Source: Lachnospiraceae bacterium P6B14 (GTDB lineage Bacteria > Bacillota > Clostridia > Lachnospirales > Lachnospiraceae). From it: a DNA stretch of 64,000 nt. The notes under the pieces were generated by a model. That model had not been told where the DNA came from. It searched no databases and was given only the letters and a program-made list of their open reading frames with translations. The stretch spans positions 124,001 through 188,000 of the forward strand of contig JHWZ01000002.1 in assembly GCA_000687695.1 (NCBI GenBank), in the 5' to 3' direction. Below are positions 50,395 to 59,583 of this stretch, one piece after another. The position numbers and the translations under genes are program-made. Position 1 is the stretch's first letter; each line of letters begins with the position of its first letter.

Positions 50395-50688
50395 ATGGCT
50401 ACGAGTGAACATGCTATCCTCTCGCAGACAGAGATTGACAACCTCATTGCTCAGCTGGCAAAGGCTACTGAAAAGAGTTACAACGACGGATTTCAGGCAG
50501 CGAACGAGGTTATCGCAAAAAGTGAGGAGAATGTTGACTATTCAACAGGATATAACCAGGGAGTGAAGATCGGATACGAGCGTGGAGTATCAGACGCATG
50601 GGATATCATCAAGAACCTTCTTAACAAAGGAAGCGAGGAGCTTGATGGTTTGCTTCAGCGCAGCTCGCTCGATATTGCGATGAAGTGA
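50395..50688 (+). CDS. Small helical protein ahead of the sensor-kinase genes
   Basis: This 97-residue soluble protein starts at ATG 50395 after AAAGGAG: MATSEHAILSQTEIDNLIAQ, 'TEKSYNDGFQAANEVIAKSE', 'YSTGYNQGVKIGYERGVSDA'. It should be largely alpha-helical with no cysteine or membrane segment. The 'LSQTEIDNLIAQL' opening recalls the N-terminal CheC/FliY- or FliM-like 'LSQxEIDxLL' motif that binds CheY-P in flagellar switch proteins. That is striking beside a response regulator, but only the short motif matches. A terminator hairpin follows at 50711. Confidence 0.75.
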   Translation: MATSEHAILSQTEIDNLIAQLAKATEKSYNDGFQAANEVIAKSEENVDYSTGYNQGVKIGYERGVSDAWDIIKNLLNKGSEELDGLLQRSSLDIAMK

Positions 50689-50710
50689 TTTTTTAAAATG
50701 GTTGACAAAG

Positions 50711-50742
50711 CGGGACGTCAAATACCTGGGCGTTCCGTTTTT
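50711..50742 (+). terminator. Terminator-like hairpin before the response regulator
   Basis: CGGGACG pairs with CGTTCCG (one G-T pair) and is followed by TTTTTCG. It lies 29 bp before the response regulator start. Confidence 0.6.
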
Positions 50743-50770
50743 CGCTTTATATGTAAGACTATCGGAGGAT

Positions 50771-51142
50771 ATGAAATTGGAAGATAAGAGTATACTTATC
50801 GTGGACGACGATCCGGTATATGCAAAAATGATCCGTGAGTGGACCAAGGATACGTATCAGGCTTTCGTGGTGATCTCAGGTGAGCAGACACTCAGATTTC
50901 TCACAAAGCATAAGGTTGATATGATACTGCTTGATTATGAGATGCCGGGGATGTCGGGGACGGAAACACTTAGTCATGTAAGAGAAAACGACGAAACGAA
51001 AGACATACCGGTGACCATGCTTTCGGGAACGACGGATGAGCCAACGCTCGCAAAGATTATGGAGCTTGATACGTCGGGATTTTTGCGTAAGACGATCAAA
51101 AAAGAGGAACTCTTGGATTATCTGAGGGAGAATATAGGTTAA
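50771..51142 (+). CDS. Single-domain response regulator (CheY-like)
   Basis: This 123-residue receiver domain starts at ATG 50771 after CGGAGGA. 'KSILIVDDDPVYAKMIREWT' gives the acidic pocket, the phosphoacceptor Asp is in 'VDMILLDYEMPGMSGTETLS', Thr in 'VTMLSGTTDEPT', and Lys in 'GFLRKTIKKEELLDYL'. There is no output domain. The hybrid histidine kinase gene starts 14 bp downstream, so this receiver is its likely partner, or a phosphate sink or motor regulator. Confidence 0.92.
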   Translation: MKLEDKSILIVDDDPVYAKMIREWTKDTYQAFVVISGEQTLRFLTKHKVDMILLDYEMPGMSGTETLSHVRENDETKDIPVTMLSGTTDEPTLAKIMELDTSGFLRKTIKKEELLDYLRENIG

Positions 51143-51156
51143 GTGCGGAGGAAGAC

Positions 51157-54100
51157 ATGAAGAATAGTCAGAAAAAATGGATGATCCTCGTGATCATCGA
51201 TATTCTCATATGTACGGCTATCCTGATGACGACGAGTTATTTTCGTTCGTCACAGATGTTTTCCCAAAAAACAGAAGAAAAAGCGGAATTAAAAGCGAAG
51301 TCATATGCTCAGGAGTTCAGCGGCTGGATGAACGGCTATGCGAGCGGTTTGGAAGTAATGGCAGCCCAGATGCAGAACGAAAAGATATATTCGCGTCCGG
51401 AGAATGATATTCGAAAATTCTTAAAAGACTCCATGGAGAGTATCGATTCCATCGGAGAGATTTCTGATTTCTATTACACTGATATTTCAAATCATATGAT
51501 CTGTGCGGGGGATTTTGCCGATCAGGGGGATATTGATTATGTGCATGACAGGGAGTGGTTTGTAAATGCCGCTTCGAGTGAGGATCTGTGTTATGCGACT
51601 CCCTATCTGGATTCTATGGATGACAGGACGGTCATCACTCTTTCAAAGGGAATACGTGACGGAGACACCCTTAAGGGTGTTGTTTGCGCTGATCTGTATG
51701 TGGATACTCTCATAGACAAGATAAATAAAGCGGACGTTGATGCGGACAGCTATGCTTTTTTGATAGACAGTAACTACGACATGGTCGTGCATCCGTGCTC
51801 TGATTTTAAGTTCAAGGACACTCCGAAAAAAATGACGTCCATCACGTCGGCTGACTATGCAGTGATCAAAAGACATCTTAACGATGACAAAAATGAAATG
51901 CATGTGATCAAGGATTATGATGGAGTCGAAAGAGCGTTTTTTACCGCGGTCATCCCGGGGATGAATTGGTATGTGGGTATCGCGACGAGTAAAGACGTGC
52001 TAATGGCAGATGTAAAAAGTCTGATGTTCGTATTCCTCGCTGCAGGTATGGCGGCTTTGGTCATCAGTGTCGTGATATTTTTGCTGGTTTCGATACGCCT
52101 TGTAAGGTTAAACGATGTCAGGGTGTCTGAAGCTCTGCGCAAGTTCGGTATCAAGAATATCATTATCTCGCTGGCGGCGGTGGTATTTTTCGTAGCTTTG
52201 ATTGTGATCTATGTGTCGATGCTGTATTCGGTGTCGAAGGATTCGATAATCGCGGAAGGCGAGCTTCATTCGGTCGAGTCGGCCAATCAGCTCAACAAGT
52301 ATCTTTCAGAGGGGACAGCTCTGGTAAAGACCGCGAATTATGAGCTTGGCAAGATGCTTGAAAAAGGATGTACCGAGAAAGAGATCCAGGAATACATGGT
52401 TGAGAAGACGGACAGTATTCAGCAGATGATAGACCCGAACTACACGGGTCTTTACGGATATATCGACGGGAAGTATTATGACGGGGCGAACTGGGTTCCC
52501 GATGAAGGATGGGTTGCCACGGAGAGACCGTGGTATAAGAGAGCTGTCGAAGCCGGAGGGAGGCTGACTCTGGTTGAACCGTATCTCGACGCGCAGACAG
52601 GGCTTTTGACCATGACGGCAGCGATTGCCATGGAGAACAGAGCAAACGTGGTGGCTATCGATGTGTCATTCTCCATGATGAAAACGATCACCAAAGAGAC
52701 CGAGCAGGCTTCGGACAAGATAGAAATGGTTCTTGACGGGAACGGCGGTGTCGTAGCACATAGCGATGAAAATGAGATCGGGAAGAATTATCTCAGAGAG
52801 AGAGGAACGCTCGGAGCTGCAGTGGCGGAGAAGGTGTTCACCGCATATGATCAGTGTTTCGAGCTGACATACAATGATAAAGAATATGTGGTCTATGCAG
52901 TTTCTGTAAACAATGAGTGGTACTCGCTGACTCTGATCGACTCGGGTGAGAGCTACAGGCCGCTTCACCTGCTGATCGTCATAACCATATGTGTTATCGT
53001 GCTGGCGGTGGTTATTCTCGGTGCCATATTTATCAATACGAGTACAAAGCATCTGGCCGTGGAAAGGCTGAACATACAGCTTTCCGCGACGTCTAACATT
53101 TATATATCAATGCATGATATCGATCTGATCAATGACAGATTCGAGGTTATTCACTCGACTCCGATAATCGATGATTTCCTTTCGGGTATAGGTAAAAATG
53201 CCACGGAGGCCATGAACAGCATCTCGGCTGCTATGACGATGGCCGATACACGCGAGGAATACATGAAGTTCGTGGATCTGGCTACTCTCGAGGAGAGGAT
53301 GGAAGGCAAAAACACAATAGCGATGGAGTTCCATGCCAAGGACGGAAGATGGATGCGCGGCAGATTCATCGTATCCGAGCGTAACTCCAGAGGCAGGATC
53401 TCTCATGTTCTGTGGATGATCGAGAGTATCGATGAGGAGAAGAGAGAGCGTGATGAGCTGCAGGATATCTCGTCAAGGGCGCTCGCTGAGAGTGAAGCCA
53501 AGTCCGCATTCCTTTCAAATATGTCTCATGAGATCCGTACTCCGATCACAGCTGTGCTCGGAATGAATGAGATGGTGCTCAGGGAATGCAAGGATGAGAA
53601 CATCATAGAGTACGCCGAGAATATTGAGAATGCGGGACGTACGCTGCTCGGAATAATAAATGATATCCTTGACTTCTCCAAGATCGAAGAGGGCAAAATG
53701 GAGATCATACCTGTCGAGTATGACCTTTCTTCCATGCTCAATGATCTTGTGAATATGACAGAGATACGTGCTGAGAACAAAGGTCTTTTGTTGAACATCA
53801 ACTTCAGCCCCGATATGCCGAATGTGCTTTTCGGTGATGAGGTCAGGATCAAACAGGTCATCACAAACATCCTTACAAATGCCGTCAAATACACGGAAAA
53901 GGGTGAGATAACGTTCTCCATGTGGCACGAAGTGAACCCGCGTGAGGCTGATTATGTAACTCTGTGCGCGGAGGTCCGTGATACCGGAATAGGTATCAAG
54001 GAAGAGGATATGGAGAAGCTGTTCTCAAGGTTTGACAGGATCGAAGAGAAGCGAAACAGGAACATAGAGGGTACCGGACTCGGCATGACGATCACCAAAC

Positions 54101-55350
54101 ATCTTCTCGACCTGATGGGTGGAAAGATGCAGATAGAGAGTGAATACGGTGTGGGCTCCACATTCCGCGTGACACTCAAACAAAAGGTGATCGAGTGGAA
54201 CAAGATCGGAGATTATCAGGATTCCGTCAGAAAGCGTGCCGATTCCAGAGACAAATATAAGGAGTTGTTCACCGCGCCGACTGCAAGCGCGCTTATCGTG
54301 GATGATACAAAGATGAACCTCATGGTATTCAAGAGTCTTCTGAAGAGTACTGAAATACAGATTGATACGGCTGATAGCGGTATCGAGGCTCTCGAGATCA
54401 TGCAAAATAAAAAGTACGACGTTATATTCTTAGACCATATGATGCCGCATAAGGATGGTATCGAAACGCTGCAGGAGATGAAAGCGGATAAAGATAATCC
54501 GAACCTGGAGACTCCGGTTATTTGCCTGACGGCAAACGCTATTTCGGGTGCCAGAGAGATGTATATGAGTGCCGGCTTCGACAACTATATGACAAAGCCT
54601 ATCGACAGTATGAAGCTCGAGGAAATGCTGGTGGCTTATCTTCCTAAGGAAAAGATCAGCTACATGAAAGAGCAGCCGGAGAGCGAAGAGAAAAAGGGAG
54701 GTGGTTCTGTGAAGGAAGAAACGAGTACGGAAAGCGTTGATACTAATGTGGCTCTTTCTCCGCTGTACAAGCCGCATAAAGGAATAAACCTCGTTGGAGC
54801 CATAGAAGGAATGGGCGGTGAGGACGCATTTAAGCCGATTCTTGACATTTTTTATGAGACTATCGATGAGAATGCCGATGAGATCCAGGAGATGTATGAT
54901 ACGGAAAATTGGGAGGATTACACCATACTCGTTCATGCGCTGAAGAGTTCTGCGAGGATAGTGGGAGCTCTCGATCTCGGAGAAGAGGCGTTCGAGATGG
55001 AGATGGCGGGCAAGGAGAATAACCTTGACTACATTCATAAAAACCACGAAAAGCTGATGAAGAATTACCGCGAGTTCAAGGATATCCTGAGTGATATCTA
55101 TGAGGAGCTGCCTGAAATTGGTCAGGCGCCCGTAATCAAGGCTGTTGCCGGTCAGATGAACATCGATGATTGGAAGGAGAGGATCCGCGAGGGTGCCGAC
55201 AATATGGACATCGATGTGCTCGAGGAGGTGTTCAGAGAGATAACCGCATATGAGCTGTCTCCGGAGGATGAGGCGTCATTTTTGGAGATCAAAAAGATGG
55301 TTGATTCCTATGACTATGATGGTGTGAATGAGATGCTCGATTCGATGTAA
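51157..55350 (+). CDS. Very large hybrid histidine kinase with two Cache sensors
   Basis: This 1397-residue protein has the order: membrane helix (about 8-28); extracellular dCache sensor 1 (30-285, 'DIDYVHDREWFVNAASSEDL'); membrane helix (290-315); a short cytoplasmic link; membrane helix (332-356); dCache sensor 2 (360-600, 'DEGWVATERPWYKRAVEAGG', 'VEPYLDAQTGLLTMTAAIAM'); membrane helix (605-630); a PAS-like domain (645-760); a HisKA domain with phospho-His791 in 'FLSNMSHEIRTPITAVLGMN'; an HATPase with 'NAVKYTEKGEITFSM' and 'GTGLGMTITKHLLDLMGGKM'; a receiver with Asp1093 in 'DVIFLDHMMPHKDG'; and an Hpt domain with His1260 in 'TILVHALKSSARIVGALDLG'. A full phosphorelay in one chain with two separate outside sensors is unusual. 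The final output protein is not evident. Confidence 0.93.
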   Translation: MKNSQKKWMILVIIDILICTAILMTTSYFRSSQMFSQKTEEKAELKAKSYAQEFSGWMNGYASGLEVMAAQMQNEKIYSRPENDIRKFLKDSMESIDSIGEISDFYYTDISNHMICAGDFADQGDIDYVHDREWFVNAASSEDLCYATPYLDSMDDRTVITLSKGIRDGDTLKGVVCADLYVDTLIDKINKADVDADSYAFLIDSNYDMVVHPCSDFKFKDTPKKMTSITSADYAVIKRHLNDDKNEMHVIKDYDGVERAFFTAVIPGMNWYVGIATSKDVLMADVKSLMFVFLAAGMAALVISVVIFLLVSIRLVRLNDVRVSEALRKFGIKNIIISLAAVVFFVALIVIYVSMLYSVSKDSIIAEGELHSVESANQLNKYLSEGTALVKTANYELGKMLEKGCTEKEIQEYMVEKTDSIQQMIDPNYTGLYGYIDGKYYDGANWVPDEGWVATERPWYKRAVEAGGRLTLVEPYLDAQTGLLTMTAAIAMENRANVVAIDVSFSMMKTITKETEQASDKIEMVLDGNGGVVAHSDENEIGKNYLRERGTLGAAVAEKVFTAYDQCFELTYNDKEYVVYAVSVNNEWYSLTLIDSGESYRPLHLLIVITICVIVLAVVILGAIFINTSTKHLAVERLNIQLSATSNIYISMHDIDLINDRFEVIHSTPIIDDFLSGIGKNATEAMNSISAAMTMADTREEYMKFVDLATLEERMEGKNTIAMEFHAKDGRWMRGRFIVSERNSRGRISHVLWMIESIDEEKRERDELQDISSRALAESEAKSAFLSNMSHEIRTPITAVLGMNEMVLRECKDENIIEYAENIENAGRTLLGIINDILDFSKIEEGKMEIIPVEYDLSSMLNDLVNMTEIRAENKGLLLNINFSPDMPNVLFGDEVRIKQVITNILTNAVKYTEKGEITFSMWHEVNPREADYVTLCAEVRDTGIGIKEEDMEKLFSRFDRIEEKRNRNIEGTGLGMTITKHLLDLMGGKMQIESEYGVGSTFRVTLKQKVIEWNKIGDYQDSVRKRADSRDKYKELFTAPTASALIVDDTKMNLMVFKSLLKSTEIQIDTADSGIEALEIMQNKKYDVIFLDHMMPHKDGIETLQEMKADKDNPNLETPVICLTANAISGAREMYMSAGFDNYMTKPIDSMKLEEMLVAYLPKEKISYMKEQPESEEKKGGGSVKEETSTESVDTNVALSPLYKPHKGINLVGAIEGMGGEDAFKPILDIFYETIDENADEIQEMYDTENWEDYTILVHALKSSARIVGALDLGEEAFEMEMAGKENNLDYIHKNHEKLMKNYREFKDILSDIYEELPEIGQAPVIKAVAGQMNIDDWKERIREGADNMDIDVLEEVFREITAYELSPEDEASFLEIKKMVDSYDYDGVNEMLDSM

Positions 55351-55381
55351 GGCGTCATTCTCGTGGAAAACGCTGTTTTTC

Positions 55382-55410
55382 TTGACAACGAGAGTGCTTT
55401 CTTATATAAT
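55382..55410 (+). promoter_or_regulatory. Consensus sigma-A promoter of greA
   Basis: TTGACA (55382-55387), 17 bp, TATAAT (55405-55410): both boxes are perfect. It lies 45 bp before the greA start. Confidence 0.9.
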
Positions 55411-55455
55411 ACATTTTTAGTGAGTTCTAATGAGTTTTAAAGGAGGAAGTCTATA

Positions 55456-55935
55456 ATGGCTGAGGTAAAAAAACATCTGCTGACCGCGGGTGGTCTTGCA
55501 GATTTGGAGAATGAGCTTCATGAGTTGGAGGTCAACAGACGTAGAGAGATCGCGCAGAAGATCGCTGAGGCGCGTGAGCTCGGAGACCTTTCGGAGAACG
55601 CTGAGTATGATGCTGCCATGGATGAGCAGCGTGATATCGAGGCGAGAGTTGCTCAGATCAACAAGATCCTTGCAAACTACGAGCTGATCAGCGACGATGA
55701 GGGTGACACGAGTGTCATCACCATGGGTTGCAAGGTGAAGGTTCGTGATATGGAGCTTAAGAAGGATATGGAGTACAAGATCGTAGGTTCGACCGAGGCA
55801 AATATCCTTAAGAATCGCATCTCTAACGAGTCACCGATCGGAAAAGCGCTTATCGGCGCAAAGGAAGGTGAGACCGTCAAGGTGGCATCACCGTCAGGCA
55901 TTATTAAGTATAAGGTTCTTAGTTTCAAGAAATAA
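55456..55935 (+). CDS. greA: Transcription elongation factor GreA
   Basis: This 159-residue protein starts after AAAGGAGG. The N-terminal coiled coil has 'LTAGGLADLENELHELEVNR' and the acidic tip motif 'GDLSENAEYDAAMDEQRDIE', which enters the RNA polymerase channel. The C-terminal FKBP-like domain has 'EYKIVGSTEANILKNRISNE' and 'SPIGKALIGAKEGETVKV'. It rescues backtracked polymerase by transcript cleavage. Standard length; lysS follows, a common order in Clostridia. Confidence 0.97.
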   Translation: MAEVKKHLLTAGGLADLENELHELEVNRRREIAQKIAEARELGDLSENAEYDAAMDEQRDIEARVAQINKILANYELISDDEGDTSVITMGCKVKVRDMELKKDMEYKIVGSTEANILKNRISNESPIGKALIGAKEGETVKVASPSGIIKYKVLSFKK

Positions 55936-55947
55936 AAATGGCAAGAC

Positions 55948-55982
55948 ACGGCGTGGGTCTGTGTGGGCTCACGCCGTTTGTA
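55948..55982 (+). terminator. Hairpin between greA and lysS
   Basis: ACGGCGTG (55948-55955) pairs with CACGCCGT (55970-55977), followed by TTGTATG. The T-run is weak, so it is probably a partial terminator or processing hairpin within the operon. Confidence 0.5.
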
Positions 55983-55995
55983 TGTAGGAGGAAAT

Positions 55996-57471
55996 ATGGC
56001 TGAAGAGAATATCAACCAGTTGCAGCAGGTGATGCGCGACAAGCTCGCGGCATTGCAGGAGGACGGGCGTGATCCGTTTCAGATAACAAAGTGTGATGTG
56101 ACACATCACTCTTCCGATATCTTGGAAAACTATGATGAGCTGGAAGGAAAGACCGTTACCGTCGCAGGTCGTATGATGACCAAGCGTGTGATGGGCAAGG
56201 CTTCATTCTGCAAGCTTCGTGACTTAAAGGGAGACATCCAGTCCTATGTGGCTCGCGACAATGTCGGCGAGGAGGACTACAAGGTGTTTAAGAAAGCCGA
56301 TATCGGTGATATCTATGCGATCACCGGTGAGGTATTCAAGACTAAAACGGGTGAGATCAGCGTGCATGCAGCAAAGATCGTCCTTCTGACAAAGACGATC
56401 CAGGTTATGCCGGAGAAGTTCCACGGACTCACCGATACCGATATGAGATATCGTCAGAGATATCTCGATCTCATCATGAACGATGAAGTAAAGGATACCT
56501 TTATCAAGAGATCACAGATCCTGCACGAGATCCGTACATTTTTGGACGGACAGGGATTCATGGAGGTTGAGACTCCGATGATCGTCGAGAATGCGGGTGG
56601 TGCTGCGGCTCGTCCGTTTACCACGCATTACAACGCACTTAACGAGGACAGGAATCTGCGTATTTCTCTGGAACTGTATCTGAAGAGACTTATCGTGGGC
56701 GGTCTCGAGAAGGTGTATGAGATCGGGCGCGTGTTCAGAAACGAGGGAACTGACGGTCGTCACAATCCTGAGTTCACGCTGATGGAGCTGTATCAGGCGT
56801 TTACTGACTATCACGGGATGATGGATCTGACCGAGAACATGTTCCGTTATGTGGCTGAGAAGGTCTGTGGCAAGACTCTGATCCCGTATCAGGATGTCGA
56901 GATCGATCTCGGAAAGCCCTTTGAGCGTATCACTATGATCGATGCGATCAAAAAATATGCAAATATTGACTTCAATGAGATCAAAGACGATGCTGCTGCA
57001 AAGGCACTTGCTAAGGAGCATCATATCGAGTTTGAGGAGCGTCACAAGAGAGGTGATATCATCAGTATGTTCTTCGAGGAGTATGTCGAGGAGCATCTGA
57101 TCCAGCCGACGTTTGTCATGGATCATCCGATCGAGATCTCACCGCTTACCAAGAAAAAGCCCGATGATCCGTCGCTCGTTGAGCGTTTCGAGCTTTTCAT
57201 CTACGGCAGAGAGATGTGTAACGCTTATTCAGAGCTTAACGATCCTATCGACCAGCGCGAGCGCTTCGCCGCTCAGGAAGAAGCCTTCGCTGCCGGCGAC
57301 GAGGAGGCTAACCACACTGATCAGGACTTCTTAAATGCGCTTGATATCGGTATGCCGCCGACAGGAGGTATCGGATACGGTATCGATCGTCTCGTGATGT
57401 TGCTGACGAACCAGCCGGCGATCAGGGATGTAATATTGTTCCCGACGCTCAAAAGTCTCGAAAGTAAGTAA
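55996..57471 (+). CDS. lysS: Lysyl-tRNA synthetase, class II
   Basis: This 491-residue protein starts at ATG 55996 after TAGGAGGA. An N-terminal OB-fold anticodon domain (about 55-160, '[20 protein letters not shown]') is followed by the class II catalytic core: motif 1 near '[20 protein letters not shown]', motif 2 '[20 protein letters not shown]' and '[12 protein letters not shown]', and motif 3 '[20 protein letters not shown]'. It charges tRNA-Lys. Standard length and order; probably cotranscribed with greA. Confidence 0.98.
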   Translation: MAEENINQLQQVMRDKLAALQEDGRDPFQITKCDVTHHSSDILENYDELEGKTVTVAGRMMTKRVMGKASFCKLRDLKGDIQSYVARDNVGEEDYKVFKKADIGDIYAITGEVFKTKTGEISVHAAKIVLLTKTIQVMPEKFHGLTDTDMRYRQRYLDLIMNDEVKDTFIKRSQILHEIRTFLDGQGFMEVETPMIVENAGGAAARPFTTHYNALNEDRNLRISLELYLKRLIVGGLEKVYEIGRVFRNEGTDGRHNPEFTLMELYQAFTDYHGMMDLTENMFRYVAEKVCGKTLIPYQDVEIDLGKPFERITMIDAIKKYANIDFNEIKDDAAAKALAKEHHIEFEERHKRGDIISMFFEEYVEEHLIQPTFVMDHPIEISPLTKKKPDDPSLVERFELFIYGREMCNAYSELNDPIDQRERFAAQEEAFAAGDEEANHTDQDFLNALDIGMPPTGGIGYGIDRLVMLLTNQPAIRDVILFPTLKSLESK

Positions 57472-57509
57472 GGTATATTATAGCATATTAAGGCAAAAGT
57501 AGTTTTATG

Positions 57510-57551
57510 CCGTCACCAATTATGAAAACATATTTGGTGGCGGTATTTTTT
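57510..57551 (+). terminator. Terminator of greA-lysS
   Basis: CCGTCACCAA pairs with TTGGTGGCGG (one G-T pair), followed by TATTTTTTATT. Confidence 0.85.
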
Positions 57552-57590
57552 ATTGATTGGGAACGTTTACAAGAAATTTAAACTTTTTCC

Positions 57591-57647
57591 TTGACACGGA
57601 CAAGGTAATATGTTATCTTTTAGGAAAACGGTAATATATTATCTTTT
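57591..57647 (+). promoter_or_regulatory. Promoter and tandem MarR-type operators
   Basis: TTGACA (57591-57596), 17 bp, TATCTT (57614-57619). The near-palindrome GGTAATAT(G/A)TTATCTTTT occurs twice, at 57604-57621 and 57630-57647, 26 bp apart, the first covering the -10 box. The MarR-type regulator encoded next is the likely binder, so the operon should be autorepressed. Confidence 0.8.
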
Positions 57648-57661
57648 TAAGGAGAGGATAA

Positions 57662-58138
57662 ATGCTGATAGAAGAGGTTATGCAAAATGGCAATGTGGAC
57701 TTTTCCAATATTCCATCAAATTATTACTTACTCGGGCTCTTAAGTGCTTTTGAGAATCGCTTTCAGGCAATGGCTGATAATACCATGCAGGAAATCAGTT
57801 GGAAGCAGTTCTTTGCGATAATATGCATCAACATGTGTAAGGAACCGCCGACACTAAAAGAATTGTCAGATATTCTTGGAAGCTCTCATCAGAATGTGAA
57901 GCAGATTCTGTTGAAGCTTGAAAAGAAGAGCTTTATTCAGTTTCAGACGGACGATGCCGACAAGAGAAAGCAGCGTATTGTTCTGACGGACTACTGTAGG
58001 GAATTCTGTGAGAGAAACGACGAAATGAGCAAAAGCATTATGGAGAAAATGTTTGATGGAGTAACAGAGAAAGAAGTCGCTACAACGATACAAACTATCA
58101 TCAAAATCGAAAAGAATATAAGGGGCTATGAAGGATGA
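57662..58138 (+). CDS. MarR-family transcriptional regulator
   Basis: This 158-residue protein starts after AAGGAGAGG. It has a helical dimer end, then a winged helix: 'TLKELSDILGSSHQNVKQIL' (recognition region) and 'LEKKSFIQFQTDDADKRKQR' (wing with the Asp-x-Arg). The C-terminal helix is 'VATTIQTIIKIEKNIRG'. Its stop overlaps the next gene by 4 bp (ATGA), so they are coupled. It probably senses an oxidant or toxic small molecule, given the flavodoxin and aldo/keto reductase downstream. Confidence 0.9.
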   Translation: MLIEEVMQNGNVDFSNIPSNYYLLGLLSAFENRFQAMADNTMQEISWKQFFAIICINMCKEPPTLKELSDILGSSHQNVKQILLKLEKKSFIQFQTDDADKRKQRIVLTDYCREFCERNDEMSKSIMEKMFDGVTEKEVATTIQTIIKIEKNIRGYEG

Positions 58139-58992
58139 AGAAGAGGAAAAAGATGATAGCGTTGATATGTATTGCGGTGGTCTTTCTGCTTTTGATTGTT
58201 TGGTTTTGTATACCTTATTCTCCATTGAAGGCAGATTTTGAAAAAGACGTAGAAGTGTTACAAACAGAAAACCAGCTATATGCAGATTCTGAAGTATTCA
58301 CAACAGCCGACTTTGAAGATTTTCCGATTGCTATCCAAAAGTACATTGAAAACAATGGATACATTGGAAAATCGAAAATGAACTGCGTGAGAATAGAGTA
58401 TCACGATGTTGCTTTTAGCCAGGGAAGAAATGGTCCTAATCTTACGATTGATTACACGCAGTATGATTATGTGCTTAAACCAAGCCGTTTAGCGTTGATC
58501 GAAAGTAGCATGTTCGGTATTCCTTTTCAAGGATATGATTATTACCTTGATGGCAGAGGTGGAATGAAGGGAGTAATTGCGAAACTGTTTACGCTCTTTG
58601 ATCAAACGGGAGAGGATATGGATAGGGCTTGTCTGGCAACGTTTTTAGCAGAGTGTATGTTTGTCCCTACCGTGCTTCTACAAGACTATATAGAATTTGA
58701 AGAATTAAGTGAGTATCAAGTAAAAGCCACGATAACCGCTTATAATCAGACAGTCAGCGGAATCTTTACATTTAATGAGAGTTATGAAATGGTTTCATTT
58801 AGTACCAATGATCGTGCTGTTATTGGGACAGACGGAGTAGCAGAATATGTTCCATGGTCAGCGGTCTGCGGAAACTATAGGATTGGAACGGATGGCATCA
58901 ATCATCCAACCAGTTTTCAAGCCGTATGGAACTATCAGGATGGAGACTTCGTATATTTTGACGGAACCATAAGTGATATTACATACGAATAA
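58135..58992 (+). CDS. Membrane-anchored DUF6544-like protein
   Basis: This 285-residue protein has one N-terminal membrane helix (6-28) and a beta-rich outer domain. Recognisable stretches are 'FEDFPIAIQKYIENNGYIGK', 'FGIPFQGYDYYLDGRGGMKG', 'LATFLAECMFVPTVLLQDYI' and 'TSFQAVWNYQDGDFVYFDGT', which recall DUF6544 proteins. The name is from memory. Members usually sit beside redox or regulator genes, and no activity is known. It is translationally coupled to the MarR gene. Confidence 0.8.
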   Translation: MKKRKKMIALICIAVVFLLLIVWFCIPYSPLKADFEKDVEVLQTENQLYADSEVFTTADFEDFPIAIQKYIENNGYIGKSKMNCVRIEYHDVAFSQGRNGPNLTIDYTQYDYVLKPSRLALIESSMFGIPFQGYDYYLDGRGGMKGVIAKLFTLFDQTGEDMDRACLATFLAECMFVPTVLLQDYIEFEELSEYQVKATITAYNQTVSGIFTFNESYEMVSFSTNDRAVIGTDGVAEYVPWSAVCGNYRIGTDGINHPTSFQAVWNYQDGDFVYFDGTISDITYE

Positions 58993-59013
58993 AAAAAGGA
59001 AGGTGATTTGACC

Positions 59014-59538
59014 ATGAGTGGAATCATTTTATATAAGTCAAAGTATGGAGCGACAAAACAGTATGCGGATTGGATTGCAGAGAAAACAGGATTTTCGTGC
59101 ATCAAGACAGATGATGCTGATATGAAAAGGGTTTCTGGCTGTGATGTAATTATTCTAGGTGGCGGTATCTACGCATCGGGGATAGCAGGCCTTTCGTTCT
59201 TGAAGAAAAACATAGGAAAACTGAAGGAGAAAAAGATAATTGTATTTTGCTGTGGAGCATCGCCCTATGAGGAGAGTGCATTTGCGGCAATCGTACAGCA
59301 CAACTTCAAAGGTGATCTTGCCGGTATTCCATGCTTTTACTGTCGAGGAACTTTTGATATGAGTGAGATGTCTTTTAAAGATAGGACATTATGCAAAATG
59401 CTTCGAAAGGCTGTTGCCAAGAAAAATCCTGATGAGTATGAGATATGGGAAAAGGCATTGATGGCGGTTGGCGATAATGAAAAGGGAAATTGGATTGACA
59501 AGGCATATATAGAACCAATTATCAAAGCAATAGGATAA
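59014..59538 (+). CDS. Flavodoxin-domain protein
   Basis: This 174-residue protein starts at ATG 59014, following AAGGAAGGTGA. 'GIILYKSKYGATKQYADWIA' is the FMN phosphate loop of flavodoxin-like proteins, and 'DVIILGGGIYASGIAGLSFL' and 'KIIVFCCGASPYEE' are the next strands. The pattern fits the Flavodoxin_5 type (HemG-like, menaquinone-dependent protoporphyrinogen oxidase relatives), but in this setting a general redox role is more likely. Part of the MarR operon. Confidence 0.88.
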   Translation: MSGIILYKSKYGATKQYADWIAEKTGFSCIKTDDADMKRVSGCDVIILGGGIYASGIAGLSFLKKNIGKLKEKKIIVFCCGASPYEESAFAAIVQHNFKGDLAGIPCFYCRGTFDMSEMSFKDRTLCKMLRKAVAKKNPDEYEIWEKALMAVGDNEKGNWIDKAYIEPIIKAIG

Positions 59539-59583
59539 AGTGAGGCGGACCGATACAAAACAACAAAGTTAAGGGGGACGGCA

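Noticed and set aside
55963-55995. A longer start for lysS
   Set aside because: It would begin within the intergenic hairpin. ATG 55996 has a strong ribosome site at proper distance.
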